A DNA stretch of 12,988 bases, taken from contig CAKZUQ010000044.1 in NCBI GenBank assembly GCA_937923325.1, positions 1 through 12,988 of the forward strand. Direction: 5' to 3'. This DNA is from an uncultured Bacteriovoracaceae bacterium. Lineage in GTDB: Bacteria; Bdellovibrionota; Bacteriovoracia; Bacteriovoracales; Bacteriovoracaceae. The position numbers and the translations under genes were made by a program. The notes below the pieces were generated by a model, which did not search any database, was not told the DNA's origin, and saw nothing but the letters and a program-made list of their open reading frames with translations. This document shows positions 1 through 6,161 of this stretch, in pieces. How positions within the stretch are numbered: position 1 is the first letter of the stretch; every line of letters starts with the position of its first letter.

Positions 1-61
1 TGCTGTGTCCATATTTTTCAAAACTGGTTGAATTTAACTAAAAAAGGTGCGATATGATATT

Positions 62-95
62 TAAAAAACTGAAATCAGTCGTTCAATATGATTTC
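62..95 (-). terminator. intrinsic terminator of the 118-aa hypothetical gene
   Basis: A perfect 7-bp inverted repeat, GAAATCA (71-77) and TGATTTC (89-95), encloses an 11-nt loop. Read on the minus strand, the stem is followed after AG by a run of six T (68-63). It lies about 30 nt beyond the stop codon of the minus-strand gene at 126-482. The stem is AT-rich and so weak, but the hairpin plus T-run is the usual rho-independent design. Confidence 0.55.
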
Positions 96-125
96 TAAAT
101 GGGCTTCCTCAGAGTTCATCCACCA

Positions 126-482
126 TCAAGTTTCTAGATCCAGATTAGTTTGAGCAAAAACCTTATCTTCTATTGACTCCACTGAATCTGAGTACTGTTT
201 AATCATATGACTTAAAAAGTCGAGATCACGAATAATTTTTTGATGAAACTCTTTAGGACCACTACACCTATCGACTGAATCCTGATCCTTATAGAAAAAA
301 TTATGATCGTTTTGGATATAACAAGAAGTAAAGTACTCTAGACCAGTTGGAGTTAATCTTAAGAGCCTAATTGTCAAAATAGAAAAATCTGCTTCAACAG
401 TGTATTGAGTCGCAGATTTACTATCTTTTATTTCATCCAAGTGCCTCTCATCTATAAATTTTAGAATATCTAAATCAAGCAT
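126..482 (-). CDS. hypothetical protein, 118 aa
   Basis: I do not recognise this family. The product is a small, acidic, soluble-looking protein with no signal peptide or membrane segment. It has a helical N-terminus (MLDLDILKFIDERHL), a central part that looks beta-rich (ILTIRLLRLTPTGLEYF), and a C-terminal half rich in charged helical residues. A longer reading from a TTG at 536 is possible. The ATG at 482 is preferred because it has an AAGGG ribosome site about 7 nt upstream and because a TATAAT-like box (513-518) lies inside the longer version. The gene stands alone: a terminator follows it (62-95), and the next gene upstream starts at 852 and ends at 574. Function is unknown; that it is a real gene is likely from the start signals, the terminator and the intact frame. 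Confidence 0.6.
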   Translation of the reverse strand: MLDLDILKFIDERHLDEIKDSKSATQYTVEADFSILTIRLLRLTPTGLEYFTSCYIQNDHNFFYKDQDSVDRCSGPKEFHQKIIRDLDFLSHMIKQYSDSVESIEDKVFAQTNLDLET

Positions 483-573
483 CTTTACCCTTATTTTGCG
501 TTTATAATTAATATTATAAAATACTCCTTTACCCAACGTCTATTCATTTAAAAGGAATAGACACTCAAAGAGC

Positions 574-852
574 TTAGTAAAAAAGAATTATATTTGGATT
601 TTTTGTTTTAGCTGGCCTACCAAGATACCAATAAAGTATACCCCACAACATAACTGGAAAAAGTAAACTGACATACGCCGACTCATCAAACAATGGACCA
701 GACATCCACTGCAATAAATTTAATAACTGCAAGAAACTAAAAAATACAAATACTCTCCATTTTCTTACAAAGAGAAATTTTTTAAATATGAGCCAAATAT
801 AAAACAATACCGTAACAAAAATTAAGTATTGTAAGGGGTTAATTAAATTCAT
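574..852 (-). CDS. small membrane protein of unknown function, 92 aa
   Basis: The protein is strongly hydrophobic with about three membrane helices: roughly residues 8-27, 33-50 and 60-77. Basic residues (KK, RKWR) lie between the first two and a basic tail (GRPAKTKN) follows the last. By the positive-inside rule this puts the first loop and the tail in the cytoplasm. No family is recognised. The ATG at 852 has no Shine-Dalgarno sequence. Instead a perfect TATAAT box (863-858) ends 5 nt before it, so the mRNA probably starts at or next to the A of the start codon. The gene follows the tRNA-Cys terminator directly. It is a hypothetical protein, but its composition and promoter placement make a real gene likely. 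Confidence 0.6.
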   Translation of the reverse strand: MNLINPLQYLIFVTVLFYIWLIFKKFLFVRKWRVFVFFSFLQLLNLLQWMSGPLFDESAYVSLLFPVMLWGILYWYLGRPAKTKNPNIILFY

Positions 853-857
853 GGCAG

Positions 858-885
858 ATTATAACATATAAAAAAAGCCTCTGAA
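858..885 (-). promoter_or_regulatory. sigma70-type promoter for the 92-aa membrane protein, apparently leaderless
   Basis: On the minus strand, TTCAGA (885-880) is followed after 16 nt by a perfect TATAAT (863-858). The expected start of transcription, 6-7 nt past the -10 box, falls on positions 852-851, the ATG itself. The -35 half lies inside the hairpin of the tRNA-Cys terminator, so terminator and promoter share DNA. The -10 is strong and the -35 matches the consensus at 4 of 6 positions. Confidence 0.45.
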
Positions 886-899
886 TAAACAGAGGCTTT
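868..899 (-). terminator. intrinsic terminator of the tRNA-Cys transcript
   Basis: A perfect 10-bp stem (AAAGCCTCTG at 874-883, CAGAGGCTTT at 890-899) with a 6-nt loop ends, on the minus strand, in an unbroken T tract running down to about 870. It starts 8 nt past the CCA of tRNA-Cys. This is a strong canonical terminator. On the plus strand it has only a broken T tract, so it probably works one way. Confidence 0.9.
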
Positions 900-906
900 A
901 ATATTT

Positions 907-984
907 TGGAGGAGAGGATCGGATTTGAACCGACGGCTGTACAGTTTTGCAAACTGCTCCTTTGGACCACTCAGGCACCTCTCC
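907..984 (-). tRNA. tRNA-Cys(GCA) with encoded CCA
   Basis: Read on the minus strand, the 7-bp acceptor stem GGAGAGG/CCTCTCC (984-978 with 917-911) is perfect. The anticodon arm GCAGT-TTGCAAA-ACTGT places GCA at positions 34-36 of the tRNA, which reads Cys codons. The T arm GTCGG-TTCAAAT-CCGAT carries the conserved TTCAA. The discriminator base is U (910), as expected for tRNA-Cys, and the CCA end is encoded (909-907). The variable region is short, which rules out a serine or leucine tRNA despite the serine-like 5' half. The gene is flanked by a TTGACA promoter element upstream and a strong terminator downstream, so it is a single-tRNA unit. Confidence 0.95.
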
Positions 985-997
985 TTAAAAATGAAGA

Positions 998-1029
998 TTT
1001 ATATTCTTATATTTTCAATATGTTGTCAA
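998..1029 (-). promoter_or_regulatory. promoter of tRNA-Cys
   Basis: A consensus -35 box TTGACA lies on the minus strand at 1029-1024, just past the stop codon of the DoxX gene. The matching -10 is ambiguous: GAATAT (1006-1001) is at the standard 17-nt spacing, and TATAAA (1003-998) fits better in sequence but at 20 nt. Either would start transcription about 7-10 nt before the mature tRNA 5' end at 984. Confidence 0.5.
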
Positions 1030-1031
1030 TA

Positions 1032-1457
1032 TTAGTTTTTGTTATTGATTAAGTTATCAATACTGTATTTCCCAGCTCCTGAGAAGAAAATAAAAACAAA
1101 ACAAATCATATAAACGATAGCAAACTCTTGCTTTGCCCAGCCATCATTAGCATGAGCTAGAAAACCAGCACTCGCCATTGTAATTGCTAAAGATAGTGAA
1201 GAAAATCTTGTCGCTAGACCAAGTGCGATAAAAAGACCACCAACTAATTCACTAAGTCCTGCTCCCCAAGCGAATAATTCAGGCATAGGAAAGCCAATTT
1301 TGGCCACAAAGCCAACAAAACCAGGTTTAGGTGGTATTTTCCCAAGACCGTGAGAAAAGGCCATAATCAGGCCAATAGATACTCTAAAAAATAATAATCC
1401 AACATTTAAAGCATGAGACTGATAAGCTTCTGAGTGAAAGATAAGTCGTTTAATCAT
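1032..1457 (-). CDS. DoxX family membrane protein, 141 aa
   Basis: Four membrane helices can be seen at about residues 17-37, 60-82, 85-104 and 110-130. The layout fits the DoxX/YphA group, including an early FRVSIGLIMAFSHGLGK segment, GLSELVGGLFIALGLATR, and a short hydrophobic C-terminus. DoxX-type proteins are inner-membrane proteins of uncertain chemistry, often linked to quinone, thiol or oxidative stress responses; nothing here fixes a substrate. The ATG at 1457 has a good AGAGGAA ribosome site. Directly upstream lies a perfect 13-bp inverted repeat (1471-1504) that probably serves as an operator. The gene ends 47 bp before tRNA-Cys with no terminator of its own, so its message may run through the tRNA to the terminator at 868-899. 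Confidence 0.88.
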   Translation of the reverse strand: MIKRLIFHSEAYQSHALNVGLLFFRVSIGLIMAFSHGLGKIPPKPGFVGFVAKIGFPMPELFAWGAGLSELVGGLFIALGLATRFSSLSLAITMASAGFLAHANDGWAKQEFAIVYMICFVFIFFSGAGKYSIDNLINNKN

Positions 1458-1470
1458 ATTAATTCCTCTT

Positions 1471-1504
1471 CAATAGTATTAATTCTATTCCATTAATACT
1501 ATTG
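1471..1504. promoter_or_regulatory. inverted-repeat operator candidate over the DoxX promoter
   Basis: CAATAGTATTAAT (1471-1483) and ATTAATACTATTG (1492-1504) are perfect inverted copies of 13 bp separated by 8 bp. On the minus strand a TAGAAT -10-like box (1487-1482) lies in the middle. That would put the transcription start near 1475 and leave the AGAGGAA ribosome site just outside the repeat. A dimeric repressor bound here would cover the -10 and start site. An mRNA hairpin is the alternative reading, but no T-run follows, so a terminator is unlikely. The -35 region is poor. Confidence 0.55.
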
Positions 1505-1541
1505 CAAGACGAATCTTTTGTTCAAGCTATTTATTTAGTTA

Positions 1542-2045
1542 TTATTTAATAACCTGAATTCCTTTAACACCTATAGTTCCAACGAAGGCTTTTTTATTTG
1601 ATATGAAGTGAAGCTTTTTAACTTTTTTACCTTTGACAAATATTTCCCACTCATCACCATCACGCTTGAGATCAAAATCAAAGTTCTTTCTTGATCCAGT
1701 GATTCCATTATATAAAAAATTTAAGCTTACATCACCACCTTGATGAGTTGAGAAGTTTTCTGATATTAATTTTACGATTTCACGCTTTTCCTTTTTATAG
1801 ATAACAATACCCGTATGAGCTTTTTCAACAGCAAAATTATACTTGTTTTTTTCTTTCATATCCTTAGTGAAGGTATTCATCTTAAATGATGAAACGTCTG
1901 AGTTTTCATCTAGAACGAGATAAAGTTTTATTATGTCTGTATCTTCTTCATTAGTGACCGTAACTAGGCCCTGAGTAGCGGCCATTGCATCAAGATTAAA
2001 AAGTGTAATCATCGTTACTGCTAAAGCTCTAAGTAAATTCATCAT
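1542..2045 (-). CDS. secreted hypothetical protein with Sec signal peptide, 167 aa
   Basis: The N-terminus (MMNLLRALAVTMITLFNLDAMA) is a Sec signal peptide with a likely cut after AMA at residue 22, giving a periplasmic or exported protein of about 145 aa. The mature part alternates short hydrophobic strands with charged turns (GLVTVTN, IIKLYLVLDEN, GDVSLNFLYNG, DEWEIFVKGKKVKKLHFI, AFVGTIGVKGIQVI), which suggests a beta-rich fold. I do not recognise a family. The first ATG, at 2045, is chosen because a GGAGA ribosome site lies 6 nt upstream. The gene appears to be a single unit, 84 bp upstream of the DoxX gene start. A candidate sigma54 promoter lies about 70 bp upstream, which would make expression depend on an activator. 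Confidence 0.7.
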   Translation of the reverse strand: MMNLLRALAVTMITLFNLDAMAATQGLVTVTNEEDTDIIKLYLVLDENSDVSSFKMNTFTKDMKEKNKYNFAVEKAHTGIVIYKKEKREIVKLISENFSTHQGGDVSLNFLYNGITGSRKNFDFDLKRDGDEWEIFVKGKKVKKLHFISNKKAFVGTIGVKGIQVIK

Positions 2046-2109
2046 AGTTAGTCTCCATTTATTCTTCTAATAAAAATGTAAATCTATCCATGATTTATTA
2101 GTGTTAGGA

Positions 2110-2127
2110 ATGCAGAATTTATGCCAG
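2110..2127 (-). promoter_or_regulatory. candidate sigma54 (-24/-12) promoter
   Basis: On the minus strand CTGGCATAAATTCTGCAT keeps the two invariant elements of RpoN promoters: GG at 2125-2124 and GC at 2113-2112, separated by exactly 10 nt. It matches YTGGCA at the -24 side and TGCA at the -12 side. Transcription would start near 2100, giving a leader of about 55 nt with the GGAGA site near its end. No good sigma70 promoter is evident here. Short motifs like this also occur by chance. Confidence 0.35.
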
Positions 2128-2175
2128 ATTAATATGGTAAAAATTCAGATACTTAGTTGGCAGCATAACGAACTA

Positions 2176-2190
2176 GTGCCAAAATGACAC
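2176..2190. promoter_or_regulatory. imperfect dyad, possible activator site for the sigma54 promoter
   Basis: GTGCCAAAATGACAC is an imperfect palindrome: five of six arm bases pair, with a 3-nt centre. It sits about 50-65 bp upstream of the candidate -24 element. Enhancer-binding proteins of the NtrC class bind dyads in such upstream positions. The link is inference from position and symmetry only. Confidence 0.25.
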
Positions 2191-2275
2191 ACCACATCGG
2201 CACCGTAAAAAAATTTACTACATTGGAAAATCAAGATATAAAGTGGAACAACTTTTCTGATTAATTGAATATTAA

Positions 2276-2305
2276 AGGCATAGCTCAGAATATGTAGCTA
2301 TGCCT
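2276..2305 (-). terminator. terminator downstream of the HU/IHF gene
   Basis: A perfect 10-bp inverted repeat, AGGCATAGCT (2276-2285) and AGCTATGCCT (2296-2305), has a 10-nt loop and lies 22 nt past the stop codon of the DNA-binding protein gene. On the minus strand the tail is TTTAATATT, a short and broken T tract. It is a likely terminator of moderate strength. Confidence 0.65.
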
Positions 2306-2327
2306 ATATATTTAAGAAGATTTCTTT

Positions 2328-2633
2328 TTATGCTTCGCGGATAACGTATTTTTCTTTACCAGCATCAACCATCTCTTTAAGTTCTTTTCCAACTTTAAAG
2401 AAAGGTACTTTTTTTGGACTTACTTTAACTACTTTACCAGTCTTTGGGTTTCTTCCCTCGTAAGCTTTATAGTTTCTATTTGCAAAAGATCCAAAACCTC
2501 TTATTTCAATTCTCTCGTCATCAAATAACGCTTGAATCATTGTATCGAAAGCAATGTTAATTACTTTCTCTGCTTGTTTTGGTGATAGGTTTGCTTGTTT
2601 TTCAATTACTGCAATTAAGTCAGCTTTTGTCAT
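2328..2633 (-). CDS. HU/IHF family DNA-bending protein, 101 aa
   Basis: This is a full-length member of the bacterial HU/IHF family, which bends DNA as a dimer and shapes the nucleoid. The N-terminal helical body (MTKADLIAVIEKQANLSPKQ) is followed by the core motif RIEIRGFGSF (41-50) and the DNA-binding arm with GRNPKTG (60-66). The proline at 63 is the one that intercalates between base pairs in this family. KVPFFKVGKELKE (75-87) closes the fold. IEIRGFGSF and GRNPKTGKVVKV resemble the IHF beta chain more than HU, but the sequence alone does not settle this. The start at 2633 is chosen over a longer reading to 2675 because GAGGAGA lies just upstream and family members begin MTKADL-like. The tail KEKYVIREA is a little longer than usual. 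A terminator follows, so it is a single-gene unit. Confidence 0.93.
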   Translation of the reverse strand: MTKADLIAVIEKQANLSPKQAEKVINIAFDTMIQALFDDERIEIRGFGSFANRNYKAYEGRNPKTGKVVKVSPKKVPFFKVGKELKEMVDAGKEKYVIREA

Positions 2634-2878
2634 AATCTTCTCCTCATTTGTTGCTTTTACACAAATATAAAACACTATAAGTTTTTGATATTTGATTCCT
2701 TGTCGTCATAACTAACTTAAAACATTAGGCAAAGATTGAGATTGCTTAAATCATTGGCACTAAATATTGAGCTTAGTATGTAGAGGGACTCTATATTACT
2801 GAAATCACATATCTCAAGCTAGTTTAAACAAATCAGGTGATAAAATACTCAAGTATCGTTATCTTTATATCGATAAGT

Positions 2879-2905
2879 AGGCAAATTCTGCCTTTTAGCT
2901 AAGGC
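2879..2905 (+). promoter_or_regulatory. two mutually exclusive small hairpins in the leader of the 516-aa gene
   Basis: AGGCA (2879-2883) can pair with TGCCT (2889-2893), followed by TTT. GCCTT (2890-2894) can instead pair with AAGGC (2901-2905). The middle arm is shared, so only one hairpin can form at a time, just ahead of the weak ribosome site AAGAG (2912-2916). The stems are only 5 bp and may mean nothing. The rest of the 290-bp gap (2634-2923) shows no ORF. A possible plus-strand promoter is TTGAGC (2767) with TATATT (2792) at a poor 19-nt spacing. Confidence 0.25.
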
Positions 2906-2923
2906 CTAAACAAGAGTGAAAAA

Positions 2924-4474
2924 ATGGGATTGAAGTTTAATAGAAGACTATTCATAATTACTTTATTGATTTTACAATCAGTACTCTTCTATTCATGTAA
3001 TGATGCTCCTAGAAATAGACCCACTATCAACCTTACTGATCAAAATGTTGAAGTTGATGAGCAAGCACAGGAAGAAGCTGAAGCGCTGGCTGAAGAAGAA
3101 AGGCTTGCAGCACTTGCAAGACCTTCAAATGCAATAAAAATTCAAAGTGGTTACTGTGCTTGTCAGGATAATAAAGCTGTTACACTTGGTAACTGTGAAA
3201 GTCTTTGTTCAGCTAAATCAACTACAGACCCTATTCTATATTTTGATGTTTTACCAACAGAAGTGATTACTGAAAGAGATGATATTCAAACATTTTATAA
3301 TTGGTGTACTAAAGAGATAGTGGATCCAACTACCGGTGAATCAATTGCTACTAATCCAAATTGTATGATTGAAGCGAAAGACTCTGACAACAATGTTGGA
3401 TATCTAAGTATACAAACAATGAGTGCTGGATCAAATGCAGTTGAAGTTAATATAGCACAATTAGATAATGATAAAACATACAGACTGAGAATTGTAGAAA
3501 CAACTTCTGGTGCCTATAGTTCAACTGTGCAACTGAGAAAATTTTCAACACCTGTTGATGATCCAGTTGGTGGGCCTCTTAGGACGGTTCCAGTTCAGCA
3601 GTATACATGTCTTAATATTACTTTTTCTGATGATGGAACTAGTTTATTTTATGAAGATGCAAGTAGAATGCATTTCTATTTTAATGATGAAAATAGGCCA
3701 GAGCCACTCTCATCAGCATTTGTGAATATTCACTGCCATGATGTCTATAAATACGGAACGACTCCAATTAACAATCCTCTATTAGAAGAAACTCCTGGAG
3801 CTTATTCTTTATGGGATCTTTGGGATCCTAGGTTTTGGGATACTGATGGAGATGGACAAGCACAAATAAATCAGCTTTTACAACAAAATGTAATAGATCA
3901 AGGTTATAGTATGGATACACCTCCTGAACTCTTTCATAAGTTCCAGTGGTATAATGGTCCTGATGTTTCAAGTGCTTCGAGTACTAGTACAGGGACTACA
4001 GCGTCACCTGCTTTAGCAGAGCTTGGGTATTATATGACTCCTTGGATAGATCAAACGACTTTTAAAGCCTATTGTCCAAAACAAAGTCATTACTATAGTA
4101 GTAATCAACTTTTCGTCGCAATGAGAGAGTTAGTTGCGGTAGATACTGAAGGTTTATATATTGCAAAACAAGAAGGATCTGAAGATTATATTTTAATTAA
4201 TGAATCAACGCTGAAAAGTATTTGGTTTTATCTTGAAAATGGACAGCATATTGAGCCTAATAATGACACGGTAACTGGTAAGCAAGTTCAGTTTTACTGG
4301 CCTGCGGATTCGGACTCCCCATTTATAAAGAAGTCACATCAAACAATTTACACAGTAAAAAAAGCAAGTGAAGTTGGAAGTGATAATGTTAGTACTGATC
4401 AACAAAGTGAAACTGGAACTTCAAGTAACTACCCTCCTCATGATAAAAGAATTGGTTGTGTCCCATCTTTATAA
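2924..4474 (+). CDS. putative lipoprotein of unknown function, 516 aa
   Basis: The N-terminus has two basic residues (NRR), a hydrophobic stretch (LFIITLLILQSVLF) and YSC with Cys25. It reads as a lipoprotein signal with an atypical lipobox (LFYSC), so the product is probably lipid-anchored in the envelope. An acidic Ala/Glu-rich linker follows (residues 45-64). Next comes a cysteine-rich stretch with CAC at 78-80 and further Cys at 91 and 95, then a beta-rich part (about 105-208) that resembles a fibronectin-III-like sandwich by pattern only. A C-terminal region contains DTDGDG at 306-311, a DxDxDG loop typical of calcium sites. A Ser/Thr-rich spacer lies at about 349-360. The start has only a weak AAGAG site. 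The gene stands alone and its stop overlaps that of the convergent gene. No family is recognised; adhesion, binding or structural roles are all possible. Confidence 0.7.
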   Translation: MGLKFNRRLFIITLLILQSVLFYSCNDAPRNRPTINLTDQNVEVDEQAQEEAEALAEEERLAALARPSNAIKIQSGYCACQDNKAVTLGNCESLCSAKSTTDPILYFDVLPTEVITERDDIQTFYNWCTKEIVDPTTGESIATNPNCMIEAKDSDNNVGYLSIQTMSAGSNAVEVNIAQLDNDKTYRLRIVETTSGAYSSTVQLRKFSTPVDDPVGGPLRTVPVQQYTCLNITFSDDGTSLFYEDASRMHFYFNDENRPEPLSSAFVNIHCHDVYKYGTTPINNPLLEETPGAYSLWDLWDPRFWDTDGDGQAQINQLLQQNVIDQGYSMDTPPELFHKFQWYNGPDVSSASSTSTGTTASPALAELGYYMTPWIDQTTFKAYCPKQSHYYSSNQLFVAMRELVAVDTEGLYIAKQEGSEDYILINESTLKSIWFYLENGQHIEPNNDTVTGKQVQFYWPADSDSPFIKKSHQTIYTVKKASEVGSDNVSTDQQSETGTSSNYPPHDKRIGCVPSL

Positions 4475-5239
4475 ATGAAAGTATTTAAAAATAACATCAA
4501 AGGTTGGATTTAAATTCTCTTTAAATAAGAATATAAATGTCCCCATATTTAAAATGAATGCTCCTGTGAAAATACACATTTTTGTAAATATTCTTTTTAG
4601 TAAGTTTCCTTTGCTATTAAATAGGTTTAAAAAGAAACTTATTATAAATATAGCAACAACGACACCACCATAGATTTTAACCTTATCTGGTTTATTTACA
4701 ATTCCCATGATTTTTGGAAGTGCATAAGGGTGCCTAATCCAATCAACTAGCATATCTAAAACTCTAGGATTATTCTCAAAAAATTTTCCAACTGGAAATC
4801 CCTCTAGTCTGACAGTAATCATAGACTTTACTTCATTTCGATTCATTTTTGAAAAAGGGTTTTCCTTAAGAAAGCTTGAAATCATATTTTTCATCATATT
4901 ATTCATCATTCCTGATAAATAACTGCTTTTAATTTCACCATCACCTACAGCAGGTTTGTCTTCATCCTTCTTATCAAAACCCATGTTTTGTAGATCATTT
5001 ACAGTACTTTGAATTTGCGATTCTAGATCCTCGGCTGGAGTTGAGTCTATTTTTTTGGAATTGTCTTGAGGTTGAGCTTGAACTGCTTGGCCATTCTCCA
5101 CTTTTTCTTCAGTGGAATCCTGAACATTATATTCTTTCATAATTCTTGCTCTCGCCTCTTCCTCTGTCTCTGCAAAAACATTTGTAGTGACAGTTGAAAA
5201 AGCGAAAACAAAAAATATATTAAAGAATATTTTAATCAT
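4469..5239 (-). CDS. membrane protein of unknown function coupled to secF, 256 aa
   Basis: A Sec signal peptide (residues 1-23, likely cut after VFA) is followed by a charged, low-complexity region (24-100) rich in E, D, Q and K. A Met-rich segment lies at 110-120, then a well-ordered domain (130-185: ENPFSKMNRNEVKSM, NPRVLDMLVDWIRHPYALP). Two C-terminal membrane helices sit at about 188-208 and 220-240. The predicted form is a periplasmic domain anchored in the inner membrane. The start codon directly abuts the TAA of secF (TAAATG), with an AAAGGTG inside the secF end, so translation is probably coupled. Position as the last gene of the Sec cluster suggests work in or around SecDF, but this is inference; I recognise no family. 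The stop codon overlaps the convergent lipoprotein gene by 6 bp. Confidence 0.75.
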   Translation of the reverse strand: MIKIFFNIFFVFAFSTVTTNVFAETEEEARARIMKEYNVQDSTEEKVENGQAVQAQPQDNSKKIDSTPAEDLESQIQSTVNDLQNMGFDKKDEDKPAVGDGEIKSSYLSGMMNNMMKNMISSFLKENPFSKMNRNEVKSMITVRLEGFPVGKFFENNPRVLDMLVDWIRHPYALPKIMGIVNKPDKVKIYGGVVVAIFIISFFLNLFNSKGNLLKRIFTKMCIFTGAFILNMGTFIFLFKENLNPTFDVIFKYFHL

Positions 5240-6133
5240 TTATGCTTTTGCACCTTTATTAAACTTATCAAAGAATAAAATTGTTGGAGCAGCAACAAAA
5301 AGTGAAGAGTACGTTCCAATGATAACACCTAAAGTGATAGCAAAGAAGAAGTCATGTATAACACCACCACCCATTGAGAACATAACTAAAGATACGATTA
5401 AAGTCGTGATTGAAGTTAGTATTGTTCTTGTAAGTGTTTCGTTTAATGCTGAGTTAATTTGATCTTTAAGAGGTCTCTTAACATCTTTTTCTTCGTGTTC
5501 ACGAACTCTATCGTAAACAACAACTGTATCGTTTACTGAGTAACCAATAACAGCTAGAAGTGCACCAACAATCTGAAGTGAAAATTCTTTATTAAAGATA
5601 ATGAAAATACCAACGATGATAACAACATCATGAATTAAAGCTACAATTGCACCTGGAGAATACTTATAATCAAACCTTAAAGCGATATAAATCATAATCA
5701 TTAACAGTGCCCAAATTAGTGCTTGGAAACCTGATTTCCTAAGTTCTGCTCCAGCTTTTGGACCAACGATATCTGTTTTTTGAATATCTGGAGTACTTGA
5801 AGCAAACTCTCCCATTAACATTTTGGTAATTTGATCGGTTACTGTATTTAAGTTTTTCTCTGATCCACTTACTTTGATTAAAAACTCATTTGAACCAGCA
5901 TCGCCAATTGACTGAACACTTGAAGAGTTAAAGTTTTTCTTTAACTGACTTCTTAGATTACCCATATCGATTGCCTGAGCAAACTTTACTTGAATTTCAG
6001 CTCCACCTTTAAAGTCTACCCCGTAGTTTAAACCTTTAGTGAAGAACAATGATAAAGATCCGATGACTAAAACAGCTGAAATTATAACTGTGATCGGGAA
6101 TTTAGTTACAAAATTTATATTAAATTTATTCAT
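5240..6133 (-). CDS. secF: protein translocase subunit SecF, 297 aa
   Basis: SecF pairs with SecD in the inner membrane and uses proton flow to help pull exported proteins through SecYEG from the periplasmic side. The first membrane helix (about 12-32) leads into the family motif GVDFKGG (38-44). A compact periplasmic domain (45-122) follows, then VGPKAG (123-128) and a block of five helices. The conserved IGYSVNDTVVVYDRVRE (196-212) carries the Asp and Arg residues linked to proton transport. The length is slightly below E. coli SecF (323 aa) and no domain is missing. The ATG at 6133 has an AAGGA site about 9 nt upstream. secD ends 28 bp before it and the 256-aa gene starts at its stop codon, so the three form one unit. 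Confidence 0.97.
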   Translation of the reverse strand: MNKFNINFVTKFPITVIISAVLVIGSLSLFFTKGLNYGVDFKGGAEIQVKFAQAIDMGNLRSQLKKNFNSSSVQSIGDAGSNEFLIKVSGSEKNLNTVTDQITKMLMGEFASSTPDIQKTDIVGPKAGAELRKSGFQALIWALLMIMIYIALRFDYKYSPGAIVALIHDVVIIVGIFIIFNKEFSLQIVGALLAVIGYSVNDTVVVYDRVREHEEKDVKRPLKDQINSALNETLTRTILTSITTLIVSLVMFSMGGGVIHDFFFAITLGVIIGTYSSLFVAAPTILFFDKFNKGAKA

Positions 6134-6161
6134 TTTATTTTCCTTTTACGCTTTTTCTAAA

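Noticed and set aside
907..984. tRNA-Ser, from the 5' half GGTGCCTGAGTGG
   Set aside because: The anticodon reads GCA, the variable region is short and the discriminator is U. These mark a cysteine tRNA.
1538..1553. GTTATT/AATAAC inverted repeat over the stop codon of the secreted protein gene
   Set aside because: Only 6 AT-rich base pairs and no T-run follows on the minus strand. It is not convincing as a terminator.
2754..2772. TTGGCAC followed by TTGAGC, resembling a plus-strand sigma54 promoter for the 516-aa gene
   Set aside because: At the fixed 10-nt distance from the -24 GG the bases are TG, not GC. The GC present is 3 nt too far, and RpoN promoters do not tolerate that.
5187..5462. 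Plus-strand open frame of 91 codons
   Set aside because: It lies opposite the end of secF and the start of the coupled gene, lacks a ribosome site, and its translation is the low-complexity pattern expected of an antisense frame.
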